Below, one piece after another: positions 1 to 12,917 of a stretch of 64,000 nucleotides of DNA. This stretch comes from Pyrus communis (taxonomy: Eukaryota; Streptophyta; Magnoliopsida; Rosales; Rosaceae). Numbering within the stretch: the stretch's first letter is position 1; each line of letters opens with the position of its first letter. The stretch lies in assembly GCF_963583255.1 (NCBI RefSeq), contig NC_084817.1, positions 21,238,837 to 21,302,836 on the forward strand. The letters are read 5' to 3'. The notes beneath the pieces were generated by a model. It saw nothing but the letters and a program-made list of their open reading frames with translations, had not been told where the DNA came from and did not search any database. The translations under genes and the position numbers were made by a program.

Positions 1-9
1 GAGGGGGAG

Positions 10-314
10 TGTTGAAAATCAATGTCAAAGTTAGGCAAGGAAAGTTAGGCAATGTTAGGTATGGTTGAATAAAAATTATTAGGTGCAATTAATGTGTTTT
101 GTGTGGTAATAAATAATCTTAGTTTAATCATTTGGTTTGCTATAAATACCTAAGTTCTCAAGCATTGTAAATCATCCAAGGAAAAACAAAGCCTAGAGCT
201 AAATAAGAAAAGCTTTGCTAATTAGTTTGTTTTGTGAGCTTTCTTTAAGAGTGTGTTCTATTTTCTTCTTCTTGGGATCATTAGAGTTATCTTGGATACT
301 CTTCTTATTCAACA
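10..314 (+). mobile_element. 3' LTR of a Ty1/copia-type retrotransposon
   Basis: A purine tract (gagggggag, 1-9) directly precedes TGTTG at 10, and the unit closes with CAACA at 310-314, giving matched TG...CA ends. A TATA-like tataaatacc lies at 141-150. This is the layout of a polypurine tract followed by a 3' LTR, so the element body lies left of the window. The short LTR (305 bp) suits copia. The sequence just outside (315 onward) belongs to a separate repeat whose inverted partner is at 868-1021, which supports 314 as the outer edge. Confidence 0.7.
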
Positions 315-468
315 ACTTGTTTGAGCTGACATCTCTCACTTCCTCTCAAACTCAAAGTATACGGTTTTTGTCCCAAATAATCTCGGTGCAATTTATGAAC
401 AGTTCCTTTTCCGATGTGGGACAATGGTTCTGTTAGTACAAACTACGAATTCTCTCATTGAAATAATT
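315..468 (+). repeat. Left arm of a 154-bp inverted repeat
   Basis: This segment matches the reverse complement of 868-1021 with few mismatches, including the stretch tccgatgtgggacaatgg. Homology starts directly after the copia LTR end. The origin is unknown; the 'gatgtgggacaa' type of motif is common near ends of plant LTR or TRIM elements. Confidence 0.75.
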
Positions 469-837
469 CAAGGAATGGTAAAGGACGCAGGAAAACTAGT
501 TTATGAAAAAGAATGATGACATACTACAATTCCTCAGAAAACTTGGTTTGAGGATCTTCTTGTTCTTCATATAGTAAACTGATCGATCGTCTTCTACATT
601 GTCTCAATGGAAGAAAAGAAAAAGAAAGTTCCTCTCAACATTCATACATAGATTGCTGTTTTCATTACATTGGAAAAGGCTGCTAACCATCAAAGAAATA
701 CATGCTTAAGTCATTCCTAAAGCTATTAACAAGAGAAGAGCAAGAGACGGGTCTCTCAACTATCAGCAACTTGCTATCTACCAAATCCAGTTTTTTCCAT
801 CTTTTCCTCACAACAAAATAGCTGCTTTTTACCTATT

Positions 838-2090
838 CCTTGAAAGAACCATGGCATCAACGAGGCTAATTATTTCAATGAGAGAATTCGTAGTTTGTAC
901 TAACAGAACCATTGTCCCACATCGGAAAAGGAACTGTTCATAAATTGCACCGAGATTATTTGGGACAAAAACCCTATACTTTGAGTTTGAGAGGAAGTGA
1001 GAGATGTCGGCTCGAACAAGTGGTATCCAAGCTTGCGTGGTTGCATAATATGGTTGCACAAGGAATCAACTAATGAACCATATAACTGAAATTATATCAG
1101 AATCTGATTAAAAATAACTTTTCACACAAGCCGTAGATCCCTTGAAAGAACCATGACATCAACGAGGCTAAACAAAAGCTGAACAGATATTGTTGTGATT
1201 CCGGCCACGATATCTTCTTCCAAGCTTTCCTCTCTAATTTTGTGCAGTTCCTTCAATTTAATCCATTTTTTCAACACAAATAGACATGTTGTAACCATTT
1301 GAGTAAAAGAAACAGTCCTAGTAGTAATACGAGAGTATCATAACATATAAAACATGATCATTTCCCTTTGACCTGTAAAAGAATACGAAATTAACAGCAA
1401 CGTAATCAACAAGAGCAGTAGACTTTCATAATTGAGAATCCTTAACGAGTAAGCTAGGAATTTCCCGAACGCACTTTTACTATTAAAGTTTGTTATAACT
1501 TGCATAAAGACGTCTTGAGGTGGAAATATAAAAGAAAACATACACTAGAAAAGCTTGGTTTTTTCTTATCCATCTTCAGGAAAAGCTTAAAAGTGTGGAT
1601 TGAGGTTTCAATAATCTTGACGAGATCTGGGGCATGAACCATTGAATCAGATTCTTCTTCCTCTGTGCCATTTCGAATCGGACCTGAACAAATTCACGAA
1701 GTCAAGTTCTTAACATGAGAACAACGGATACCTTGATATTAAGTCATTAACAACAGGCATGGCCAACCGAAAGCCGGTAACAAGCATATATGAATTTGGT
1801 AGAACATGAAAACCGGCTTCTGATTTAGTGCTTGTAATGTGAACTTGCAACCATAGAAGAGACATTTGGATTGACACAAAAAACTTAGCTTGCACATTAG
1901 GTGAAATAAACTTTTGCTATAACCTGGAACTGTCGAAATTATTGAGCACCATGGTTGTAACAGTTGATTTTTTTCAGGCTGGCACGAGCGTAACTGCTCC
2001 TGTTGAGTGTAGTTACAGTGAAATGCCTCCCAAGACGAGCAAACTTGAGCTACACATAACACCGGGAACCATTCTCTGGCTGCTGAAGAT
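838..2090 (-). pseudogene. Decayed DUF1666-like gene fragment
   Basis: Short minus-strand stretches look like pieces of the plant DUF1666 family (often labelled ribosomal protein L34Ae-like; function unknown). Near 2060-1995 the reading is VAQVCSSWEAFHCNYTQQ, near 1660-1570 APDLVKIIETSIHTFKLFLK, and near 1270-1150 an acidic stretch ends with LLFSLVDVMVLSR. The blocks fall in the family's expected order but in different frames, with stops between them and no open frame joining them. The last exon piece is duplicated at 838-869 around the inverted repeat. I infer a dead 3' portion of a gene. The family assignment is from memory of its conserved blocks and is only moderately sure. Confidence 0.42.
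868..1021 (-). repeat. Right arm of the 154-bp inverted repeat
   Basis: Reverse-complement partner of 315-468. It sits between two direct copies of a 32-base segment (838-869 and about 1140-1171), so it may have been inserted into the decayed gene fragment described for 838-2090, duplicating an exon edge. Confidence 0.7.
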
Positions 2091-2099
2091 GCTCAGTCT

Positions 2100-2984
2100 C
2101 ATCATCAGATTCTTCAAATAGATTCTCTTAGTTCTTCTTCCATTTAGCATGTGAATCTCCTCAGAAATTGCCAAATTTTAACTCTCTGAAGGGTTAGATT
2201 TTATTTACTTTGTAGAGAAGCTAATACATACACGAGGTAAGAAAATTCCAGAAGTGTTCATCTTATTTATGCTAAGGTAAGAAAAAATGCGTAGATGTGA
2301 GTTCATTCAGTTATCATCATCAAATGCGTAGATGTGAGTTCGGTTAGTTAGTGTAAAACTTAAAGAAGTTGGGGTCACTACAATTGCATACCCATTTCAA
2401 CGATGGGATGCATATGTATATAATACTTTCAGATTACATCCAGGGTATTGAAAACCCTATCTACAAGGAAAGTTTGAAATTCAAAATTATGCGACGTAAG
2501 CCAACTCAACGTGTACACACTTAGGATGTAGTGCGGCGAGTTAGCTACATGAAGTTTCCTCTAAGAGTTGCCCTATGGGTCTGCGCCTTTATTGTGATGA
2601 ACCAAACGTATTGGGAGAGATTTGTGATAGGGCTACGAGGGGGAAATTCTTAATATTTGAATATCAATCTCATCGATTTCATAAGTATCATACCAAATCT
2701 TATCAATCGAATTATTTTGATCTTCCAAATCATTCTCACAGGAGGTTCAGACCTTTTTTTTTTTTATCTTTTTTTGATCCTTTGATCCAACAAAATTAAC
2801 TTTTAAATTTCATCGAATTGGAGAAAAGCATATTGGATAATGATTGTGAGACCCAAATTGAATTTCGGCTACAATGTGATGCACTAATCCTGACCTCATA
2901 ACCTCTATTTATAGTAATCATGATAGACTTATGGTGTAGATGCGTTAACGTGCTCAAGTCAAGCTCACCTAGTTAGCATAAGAG
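2100..2984. other. Intergenic, no gene recognised
   Basis: AT-rich sequence with a duplicated phrase (tgcgtagatgtgagttc at about 2288 and 2325). One 74-codon open frame (2575-2799) has no recognisable domain and I do not call it. Confidence 0.5.
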
Positions 2985-3192
2985 TAATGCTATATTTACC
3001 ACATTTTTCATACCACATTTTTACCACTTTTCTAATAGCGGTAGGACCCACCGACACGTGTGGGTCCCGTCTCTATTGAAGAGGTGGTACAAGGAACGTC
3101 TTTATTAGAATATTTTTTGTTCCTCATTTCGGGCAATTGGTAATAATTTTTTCTGGGAAGTGGTATGAAAAATGTGATAAAAGTACCATTTT
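2985..3192. mobile_element. MITE with imperfect terminal inverted repeats
   Basis: The left end reads tatttaccacatttttcata and the right end, reverse-complemented, starts with acttttatcacatttttcat. The interior carries a second inverted pair around the gacccaccgacacgtgtggg palindrome. About 0.2 kb with no coding capacity. A related element lies near 20818-20935 upstream of the duplicated gene copy. Confidence 0.6.
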
Positions 3193-3675
3193 TGTTTAAT
3201 TATATAGAAATAAGGATAAAATCTTTGTCGTTGATCAATTTTCACATCACATTGATGACGAGTTCAAAGCAAAATTAAAAAGACATAAATAGAAACACGC
3301 GCAAACCAACAAATAGAAAAAATCTGGTTCAACACCAATAATTGACCACATAACAGCATAAAGCGGGACACTTTTGATGAATTAAGTAAATTTTTTCTCA
3401 ATAGTTGTATTAAGGACAATTCTGTTGCTAAAGATAAAACTTATTTGTTACGTTAGTTGTTTCTTAGTTAGGATCAGCTGTCAATACAACTGCATGCCAA
3501 AGCCTCATATATATAATATATATACACACAAATGTAATCTTATTGTTCATTTAATTAAATCATAATTTCCTTAATAGTTGTATGCCAGAGTTGGCGGTTT
3601 AAATCAACCCATTTTTCTGAAATCTTGAGCTGAGGCTTATTTGATTGGTTTTATTGGAGCTAGCAAGCAGCAACC
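3193..3675 (+). promoter_or_regulatory. Upstream region of the ABCG gene
   Basis: This holds the presumed promoter and 5' UTR of the transporter. A TATA-rich stretch (atatataatatatatac) lies at about 3510-3527. Segments near 3229-3265 and 3545-3675 are conserved in inverted form upstream of the pseudogene copy (20065-20445), showing that the duplication took the promoter along. The pseudogene side has a much longer TA/TATG microsatellite. The transcription start was not determined. Confidence 0.4.
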
Positions 3676-6600
3676 ATGTCTATGGCGGCAGGGCTTGCTG
3701 GGGAGGACTTGTCCCGGCAGACCAGCAGTCGGGGGAGCTGGCGGTCTGCGAGTGTGAGGGAGATGTGGAACGCGCCGGACGCTTTTCAGCGAAGTGGGCG
3801 GCAGCAGGTGATGAGTGAGGAGGAGGAGCTCAAGTGGGCGGCCATAGAGAGGCTGCCCACATATGACAGGATGAGGAGGGGGATGCTGAGGCAGACCATG
3901 AGCAATGGGAAGCTTGTGACTGAAGAAGTCGATACGTCGAATCTTGGGGAGCAAGAAAAGAAGCGGTTGATGGACAGCATACTTAGGGCTGTGGAGAATG
4001 ACAATGAGAAGTTCTTGAAGAAACTGAAAGCCAGAAATGAAAGGTTTGTGATTTGTATTCTGTTTTTGTTGAATTGGGGTTTTGATATATTTTGCTTGTT
4101 TGGTTGGCAAAAATCGAGTTCGGTTTTGAATGTTTTTGGTTGATTGGAAACAGGGTTGGGATTGATGTTCCTAAAGTTGAGGTTAGATTTGAGAAAGTAT
4201 CAATAGAGGGAGATGCATATGTTGGCAGCAGAGCACTTCCAACACTGCTAAATTCTTCCTTGAACATGATAGAGGTACTTTACAAAATATATCTTGATAC
4301 TAAAATTTCATTGTTTATTTCTAAATTTGTATGATGAGCTCACAGATTTGTAAATTTCTATGGATATGAATAGGGAATAATTGGAATGCTTAAACTCTTA
4401 CCGTCAAAGAAAAGAAATGTTCAGATTCTCCAAGATGTGAGCGGCATCGTGAGGCCATCGAGGTATGCTCAAGATCTTTGCAGATTTAATCTCTTTCCTG
4501 GACTCGTGTTACGTTTTTCTGTATCAATAACAATTCGTTATTCCGAAAGAATTTAAGAGCTTGGTTTCTTTGTTTCCAGGATGACACTGCTTCTGGGACC
4601 TCCTTCATCGGGAAAAACAACACTTCTAAAAGCGCTCGCAGGAAAACTTGACAAGGATCTAAGGGTTTGTAATCCTCTCGAAGTCCTTACATTTTATTCG
4701 GTTGTTCTATTGCAGACGAGCATCTACATGTTTCGTGTTTCTTTTACATGTATATGTATTGAAGTAGGGGTTATGAACAGGTAACTGGAAAAGTGACCTA
4801 CTGTGGCCATGAATTTGAGGAATTTGTGCCTCAAAGAACCTCAGCTTACATTAGCCAGCATGATCTTCATTATGGTGAGATGACTGTTCGTGAAACGTTG
4901 GACTTTTCCGGACGTTGCCTGGGAGTTGGAACCAGGTATGATATGCTGGTAGAGTTGTCTAGACGGGAGAAAGATTCCGGTATCAAACCAGACCCTGAAA
5001 TCGATGCAGTCATGAAAGCCACATCTTTGTCTGGCCAGAAAGCGAGTTTGATCACGGATTACGTTCTCAAGGTTTGTAAATTCAATAATAAGAATGTGTT
5101 GTTGAGCTCTTATTGTACAAGCCTAACTATTTTTGTTCTTCTGACAGATACTCGGATTAGATGTCTGTGCTGATACGGTTGTTGGTGATGACATGAAAAG
5201 GGGCATATCTGGTGGACAAAGGAAACGTGTAACTACCGGTATGAGACTCTATGTCATATTACACCTGTATGAGTGTGTGTAGTATGTCGACCATGATAGT
5301 ACAGGCTAAATGCATGATTAATGTATTTTACTTTGATTTACTAGAAACCTAGGAACCAATCCCATTATTTTCAAATGGTGGTTTTGTATCTCAAAATTCT
5401 TCTTCAATCCATATTGGAATAATAGGACTGATAAGTCATCTGCAAACATTTGCCTGTAACTATAACTGGAAGTCGTTTCCCATAATGCAGGAGAAATGTT
5501 GGTTGGACCAGCGAAAGCGTTCTTCATGGACGAAATTTCAACAGGGCTGGACAGTTCCACTACCTTTCAGATTGTCAAGTTCATGAGGCAAATGGTTCAC
5601 ATTCTCGATGTGACAATGGTCATCTCTCTTTTGCAGCCTGCACCAGAAACATATGATCTCTTTGATGACATTATCCTTATTTCTGAGGGTCAGATTGTGT
5701 ACCAAGGCCCGCGAGAGAATGTGCTTGAATTCTTCGAACATATGGGGTTCAGATGCCCCGAGAGAAAAGGTGTTGCAGATTTCTTGCAAGAAGTGACCTC
5801 AAAGAAGGATCAAGAACAATACTGGTTTAAGAAGAGCGAACCATTCAGATATGTCTCTGTAGCTGAATTTGCACAAGCTTTCACCACCTTTCATGTTGGC
5901 CAACGTCTTGTTGAACACCTAAGAGTTCCGTATGACAAAACAACAGCCCATTCTGCTGCCTTGGTGAAGGAAAAGTATGGAATAAGCAGTATGGAGCTTT
6001 TCAAGGCATGCTTTGCAAGGGAATGGTTGCTGATGCAGCGTAACTCATTTGTGTACATATTCAAGATTGTGCAGATAGGAATCATGGCTACAATTACTTT
6101 CACTGTATTCTTCAGAACAGAAATGAAACCTGGGCAGTTAGGGGATTCGGCAAAATACATGGGAGCATTATTTTTCAGTCTCATTAACGTCATGTTTAAT
6201 GGAGTGGCAGAGCTTTCAATGACAGTTTTCAGGCTTCCGGTGTTCTTTAAACAAAGGGATGCCTTATTCTTCCCTGGATGGGCTTTTGCCTTGCCCATTT
6301 GGCTAACCAGAATTCCCATTTCGTTTATGGAATCCTTCATATGGATCTGTTTGACATACTACACCATTGGATTTGCACCTGCGGCCAGTAGGTAAGCTTT
6401 AATTTATCAATCTTATTATTATCGGAAACTTTTTCTTCATGTTGCTACATGAATCATGAAAGATATACATCCTAGTTATTCTTTTGTTTGACGTATGTAC
6501 AATATGTTCAGGTTCTTCAAACAGCTCTTGGCTTACTTTGGTATACATCAAATGGCACTCGGCCTCTTCCGTTTCATAGCTGGCCTTGGAAGATCAGAGA

Positions 6601-9600
6601 TTCGAGCGAACACTATTGGTTCCTTTGCATTGCTAATAGTGTTTGTCCTAGGAGGCTTTATTGTTTCTAAAAGTATGAAATCTCTCTTTAATTGCCAACC
6701 TAAGTCACTGGACGTAGCAGCTTGATACTTTTATCGTTGCCATGTTTGAATCAACAAAGTGTTAACGTTCTAGTTTCTTTCTTATGATTTGAAATGTTCA
6801 CAATATTCTCAATTTGGTGTGCAGATGACCTCGAGCCGTGGATGCTATGGAGCTACTATATTTCACCTATGATGTATGGACAAAATGCGATTGCCATCAA
6901 TGAATTTCTTGACGAAAGATGGAGCACTGTAAGTTCTATCAAATCTAAGTTGAGTTCTCCTTATATGGTAATATTAACAATGAGCTTAACAAATAACAAA
7001 CTGTGCGTGATTTCTTTTTCACAGCCTGTCCCCAACGCCGCTGAAAACACAGTTGGTAAGGTCCTTCTGAAGGGAAGAGGACTGTTTACCACAGAGACTT
7101 GGTTTTGGATTTGTATTGGCGCACTTTTCGGGTTTTCTATTCTTTTTAATCTTCTTTTCGTTGCAGCATTGACCTTCTTAGACCGTAAGTGAATTATGTT
7201 CCATCTTTTTTATTCATTGGTACTAGTGAACCAGGATCATTGGTTTAAGTTCTAATTATTTGCTTTCTCTTTTAACTAAATTGCAGCAATTGTAGATAAT
7301 AAAACCTTGATCGATAATGACGACGCTGAAAATAAGACCAAGCAACGATCCAATCCAGAAGGTATAATGTTATATTTCTTGTGGATCTTAATTTGCATAT
7401 GCATTATAAATAATGAATTACTCCACCTCTCCTTCATCTATTTACCAAAACCTACTGCATAAAACTTACATCTCATTGTCTAATACAAAATGAGTAATGT
7501 CAGGTACTGATATGCAAGTGAGAAATCAAGCCAAAAAAGGAATGGTTTTGCCCTTCGAGCCCCTTTCACTTGCTTTCAACCATATGAACTACTACGTGGA
7601 TATGCCTCCTGTAAGTAACTTTGCGTCTATTTTCTTTGATATGCTAACTTCAAGCAATCAACGTGAGTACTTATAAATTTACAAGGCATTAAACGAAATG
7701 AAAAATGAGTTTGTGCTCATTGGTTAAGAAGTGACCGTTTTAGTCTTGCAATCGATCATACATACGATGGCAAACACATGTCATTGGTCAATTTGGTCTT
7801 AATATTTGTGTTCCTTACCAGGAAATGAAGAGCCAAGGGATTGAAGAGACTCGACTCCAACTTCTACGAGATGTTAGTGGTGCATTTAGGCCTGGTGTTC
7901 TGACTGCATTAGTTGGTGTCAGTGGTGCTGGAAAGACAACCTTGATGGATGTTTTAGCTGGAAGAAAGACTGGTGGGTACATTGAAGGAAGTATTACCAT
8001 CTCTGGATACCCAAAGAACCAAGCCACATTTGCTCGGGTCAGCGGTTACTGTGAACAGAATGACATTCATTCACCATATGTTACTGTTTATGAATCTCTC
8101 GTATACTCTGCCTGGTTACGTCTTCCCAAGGATGTCACGAAGGATAAACGAAAGGTATGTAATTTATTTTAACCACTTTGACTTTTGAGTGGTTCTACCA
8201 TTTAATTTGTGATCACTTGCAATTCAGTCTTTATTTACTTTTTTCTTTCTGTTTCTGTAGATGTTTGTTGATGAGGTCATAGATTTGGTCGAGCTTAATC
8301 CATTGAGGGATGCTTTAGTTGGACTTCCAGGAGTTAATGGACTTTCAACTGAGCAGAGAAAGAGGCTTACTATTGCCGTAGAATTGGTTGCTAATCCATC
8401 TATCATCTTCATGGATGAGCCGACATCAGGTCTTGACGCTAGAGCAGCCGCTATTGTTATGCGTACTGTAAGAAACACTGTGGATACAGGACGAACTGTT
8501 GTTTGCACTATTCACCAACCTAGCATTGACATTTTTGAGGCCTTTGATGAGGTATAATATGATCCCAAATCTATCAAATCTGTAACATTGTTCAGTATTT
8601 TTTTGTGCCATATTTCACCCCGATTTTGTTTTCTGTTGCAGCTGTTCCTAATGAAAAGAGGAGGACGTGTGATTTATGCTGGACCTCTAGGTGATCGGTC
8701 TCACAAGCTCGTTGAATATTTCGAGGTAGGTTAATACACTAGCTTTCATGTTAAATTTCCTTCCAATGATCCAAACTGCTCCATTTGATCGAATCCTGAC
8801 TCGGGGCTGAAGCCAAGTTCAGGAAGAAAATTTTTCAAACATCAGATAAACTTGTTATATAGCAAAGTAATTAACAGGTACATGTTTGACTTATCCAAAA
8901 CATCATGCAGGCTCTTCCAGGGGTTCCGAAGATCAAAGAGGGTTACAATCCTGCTACCTGGATGTTAGATGTTAGCTCTGCTGCCGTTGAGGCTCAAAAT
9001 GACGTAGACTTTGCAGAAATATTTGCAAACTCTGATCTCTATAGGTAAGTTACGTGTAAACATTTCAATTGTAGCCATGCACTTGTCAGTTTGTGTATAA
9101 AAATTTACATCTTTGTTTCACCTGTTCAGGAGAAACCAGGAACTTATCAAGGAACTAAGCACGCCACAACCAGGCTCCAAAGATCTTTACTTCCCCACCC
9201 AATTCTCCCAAAGCTTTTTAACTCAATGCAAAGCGTGCTTCTGGAAACAACACTGGTCATACTGGAGGAACTCGCAGTACAATGCGATTAGATTTTTCAT
9301 GACAGTTTCCGTTGGAATTATATTTGGTATTATCTTTTGGAACAAGGGAAAGAAAATGTAAGTTTAAGAACTTTATGATCACCTATATTCTTATAATTTA
9401 ATTTGATTTTTTGACCCACTTGCATGCTTTCACCAATTAAGAATTTTGTATTTCTGAGAGTTGTTAGTTAAATAATATTCAACTGCATATTGACTTGTGA
9501 ACAGGAACACACAGCAAGACATTATGAATCTGTTGGGGGCAGGATACGGTGCTGTTCTTTTCCTTGGAGCCGGCAATGCTTCTGCTGTGCAATCTGTTAT

Positions 9601-10518
9601 TGCTGTTGAACGAACAGTTTTCTACCGTGAAAGAGCTGCTGGGATGTATTCCGAGTTGCCTTATGCATTTTCTCAGGTAATATATTGGAAATTATGCTTA
9701 GGGTTATGTGTTTGGTTGCTTTTGTGTATTGATTCATGATTTTGGTGTTGTAGGTGGCTATTGAGACATTTTACGTGTTAATCCAAACCTTTGCGTATTC
9801 CCTTATTTTGTATGGCATGATTGGGTTCAATTGGAAGGTGGACAAATTTTTGTACTTCTACTACTTCATATTCATGTGCTTCACATACTTCTCCATGTAC
9901 GGGATGATGGCGGTTGCCCTAACTCCTGGTCCCCAAATTGCTGCAATTGTTATGGGCTTCTTCATGAGCTTCTGGAACTTGTTCTCTGGTTTCCTCATCC
10001 CACGAACGGTATGTCATAAGTTATTCTTCTTACTTTCATGCCTTAGAATGTTGAACAAATGAATTATAAGGACAACATGCAACAAATTGTTGTTAGAAGT
10101 CATTAGTATTTGCATGATTGACCAAGTGATCATAAAAAAGCCAAATATATGCAGATTGCTCATCGGAGTTTACTTATATCTTATTTACCTTGTTACGGAT
10201 GATCTCCGTTACTAGTGTATTCCTAACAATTAAATCTCAATATTGCAGCTAATTCCCATCTGGTGGAGGTGGTACTACTGGGGTTCTCCAATCGCCTGGA
10301 CAATCTATGGCCTCTTTGCGTCTCAAATGGGAGATGTTAAGACTCTAGTCGAAATTCCTGGTGAGAAGTCTAAGCCAGTGGATCAGTTCCTTAAGGACTA
10401 TTTGGGCTTTGAAGAGGATTTTGTAATCCCCGTAGTGTTTGCTCATGTTGGTTGGGTCCTTCTCTTCTTCTTTCTCTTTGCCTACGGCATCAAGTACCTT
10501 AACTTCCAAAGGAGATAA
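3676..10518 (+). CDS. Full-size PDR-type ABC transporter (ABCG), intact copy, 20 exons
   Basis: Pleiotropic drug resistance ABCG transporter, an ATP-driven exporter of hydrophobic compounds, normally in the plasma membrane. Exons by splice-site reading: 3676-4043, 4154-4274, 4374-4462, 4580-4664, 4781-5071, 5148-5238, 5491-6391, 6512-6672, 6825-6928, 7025-7184, 7287-7361, 7504-7610, 7822-8154, 8261-8551, 8642-8725, 8911-9044, 9130-9357, 9505-9676, 9754-10008, 10249-10518. They sum to 4320 nt (1439 aa plus stop), the usual PDR length, with every phase consistent. Order is NBD1-TMD1-NBD2-TMD2. NBD1 has Walker [10 protein letters not shown], signature SGGQRKR and [15 protein letters not shown]2 has [17 protein letters not shown] and [12 protein letters not shown]. 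The N-terminus ([19 protein letters not shown]) is typical of the ABCG29/35/36 group. All introns are GT-AG. Substrate cannot be read from sequence; defence metabolites, hormones or monolignols are known for relatives. Confidence 0.95.
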
Positions 10519-10611
10519 GCAACTTCACTCCGCAGAAATGTGTCAGTTAACGATCACAAAAACATTTTCCCTTGGAATTATTGTGTGTAGTTATTTATTC
10601 TTTGAATGATC

Positions 10612-10617
10612 AATAAA
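10612..10617 (+). terminator. Probable poly(A) signal of the ABCG gene
   Basis: AATAAA lies 94 bases after the stop codon in an AT-rich 3' region. The same motif is kept in the inverted copy (tttatt at 14471-14476). Confidence 0.5.
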
Positions 10618-10738
10618 AGTCATGCATTTTTCAAATAAGAGTTCGTATGAAAACAGCACATGTGCTGCATTTGGACGAGGTATTAGCAAAGTAGTAAGAG
10701 ATTTAGTCTATATTAGTAAGAAATCGCAGGAAAAACAT

Positions 10739-11670
10739 CATCGTCAAAGACAACCCGTCTCGTCATAGATTTTCAAAAGAACATCAACCAAACTGGCAAA
10801 ACCCGTCTCGTTAGTTTTCCTTTATTTAAAAAGAACATCAACCAAACTGGCAAACTCTAATAGAATAAAAAATGTCACACCATTGTCAACCATAATCCAT
10901 TAATTCAGAAAATAGATTTTATGATCTAATGCGACTTAGAAAATGAACAAACTGTTGATGGAATATAGGCGAACTATCGAGCTTTCTGAAATGCATGTTT
11001 GGAAGGATACAGAGATCGCCTTCGCCTTCGCCTTCCCCCGCCTTCCCCTTCGTCTTGAATTTCAGTGAAACGTAGTGTCTAATGATTGTGCTAGAAATAG
11101 AAGTTTTATACTTCACCACGCAAATCCTCCTTCTGCAGAAAACACAACCTAATTGAAACACACTGTTTGGACCTAAAATTATACCATCGGTCCGAGCAAT
11201 CGAGGCTGTTGGATGAGTAAGTTTTAGACCGTTGGATGACAAAGTGATTGAGATGATTTTCAATTATTATTGAAGAATAATATTATGGTTTTAATCATGA
11301 TATTATCTCTTAATATATACTAGATTATCTAAACCTAATATTAGCTATATCCAGCTGGTTGTTTAAAGATAAGTGATGATACAAATCATATCTCCAACTT
11401 GGAAGTACAGTTCAAACGGGTTTGGGATGTTTGGTACGACTCACGTGACAATTACAACTACGAAGGGATTAATTTCATTTAAAATCAATGCATGCATTGG
11501 ATAAAGGTGAAATAGTGCAGCAGGTGGATGATGGTGATCATGATTAGTTTGTGATAATAGGAGATTTTGCACTTGATTTGCAAATGGTTTACATGGACAA
11601 GACAAACATGAAAAGGGGAGTCTTTTATGGTCTCCACGTGGAAGATTATTGCATAAGATTATCTGAACAA
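10739..11670. other. Start of the spacer between inverted gene copies; no gene
   Basis: No homology to the gene arms. A short direct repeat 'acatcaaccaaactggcaaa' occurs at about 10783 and 10831, next to repeats of cccgtctcg. A C/T-rich 'gccttcgccttcccccgcc' block lies near 11020. Minus-strand open frames at 10919-11263 and 11441-11764 show no recognisable domain. Confidence 0.5.
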
Positions 11671-11986
11671 TAATGCTTTTCTTACCATATTTTTGTATGA
11701 CAATTATATACCACCTTAGGTGGCATCTGATATGGACAACCACATCATCTAAATTAATTAGCATTTAATTTCAAAATGTTAATCAATAATTAACAAAAAG
11801 ATTGTTAATTAAATGATGACTGTAGTATACGAGGAGTCTTCTTCTACCACCTAAGATTATTTAAGTGTTTTAATTAATAAAAAGATTGAAATTAAATGAT
11901 GTAGCTTATCCAACTCATATGCCACCTAAGATGGTAAAGAAATGTGATATACAATTGTGGTGAGAATAACATTACTCTTATCTGAA
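11671..11986. mobile_element. MITE-like inverted-repeat element
   Basis: The left half (taccaccttaggtggcat, near 11709) recurs inverted in the right half (atgccacctaagatggta, near 11919), and flanking stretches also match in inverted order (taatgc...gtatgaca against tgtatatcac...acatta). About 0.3 kb, AT-rich, non-coding. It can fold into a long hairpin. Confidence 0.55.
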
Positions 11987-12219
11987 AGGGAAATTTCAAG
12001 TGCATGCATTTTAGGGATGTGTGGAAAAAGGTCAGTGCATGATACGGCTAGCATTAGGGTATTATTCCACGAGTTAGATTCTCTTGTAGTGCGATGCATC
12101 ATAATTCAATAGTCCTATAATTTCAACACACAACTGCCCTGTGCAAACCTCTCAAACATTTTGAGATTTTTATTTTTATTTTTCTCCGCCAACACATCAG
12201 TGTTGCCGTAGAATCAGCC

Positions 12220-12380
12220 AACCAATGAGTATCTTCAGTTTGGATAAACAACACTACTTCGAGACCGACTGGTTATCTATCCAAGTCTCGGTCAACGAGC
12301 AACCAATGAGCATCTTCAGTTTGGATAAACAACACTACTTCGAGACCGACTGGTTATCTATCCAAGTCTCGGTCAACGAG
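12220..12380. repeat. 81-bp tandem duplication (2 units)
   Basis: Unit 1 is 12220-12300 and unit 2 is 12301-12380. They are nearly identical (one clear change: tgagtatc against tgagcatc). Each contains gagaccgactgg and its partial inverted echo ccaagtctcggtc. No coding meaning was seen. Confidence 0.9.
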
Positions 12381-12528
12381 GATTTCTGAGTCCTTGTTGG
12401 AAGAGGTCATCTCAGCAGCTTTTTCGACGAAGTGAGGTGTTATCAGGCTGGCACATTGAAAGCTGAGTTTATTTTATGATTGGATATTCGCAAGTACATT
12501 TAAAAGTTCAGTATTCAGACGGCTGAAT

Positions 12529-12871
12529 TGACACGCCTCGATCCCGATGTCCCCACGTGCTGGTCGACACCAGAGGGTGACACAAGTCATTTAATAAATG
12601 CATATGCTGAGAACATGCGTATAAATTTCATTCGAACTATATAAAATAATATACTAATATTCAACTGCCAATAATGATAAAGATAGTGATAGTGCATGAC
12701 ATGTTTAGAGCATACATCTAATTCTAGAATACAATGGAAGGTGTTATTACAATGATGTCAAAGCAGAGATGATGGCACAATATCACTAGTAGGGGAATGC
12801 CTCATAGCTCAGATCGTACGCCTCGTTCCTATGTCCTGAGGGGGCGCAAAACAAACATGAGTGGACCAAGT

Positions 12872-12917
<46 letters not shown>

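Larger units (their letters stand above)
3229..10738 (+). repeat. Left arm of a tail-to-tail inverted gene duplication
   Basis: The whole transporter gene with about 0.45 kb of promoter and 0.2 kb of 3' flank reappears in reverse complement at 14350-20445. Homology runs through exons, introns and the AATAAA region and stops after the shared 'aagaaatcgcagga' near 10735 (partner near 14352). Because introns are shared, the copy arose at the DNA level, not by retroposition. Confidence 0.93.

Noticed and set aside
3637..4110. 157-codon antisense frame over the first ABCG exon (and its twin at 19624-20031)
   Set aside because: Shadow of a GC-rich coding exon, Pro/His-rich with no domain; the sense strand codes for the PDR N-terminus.
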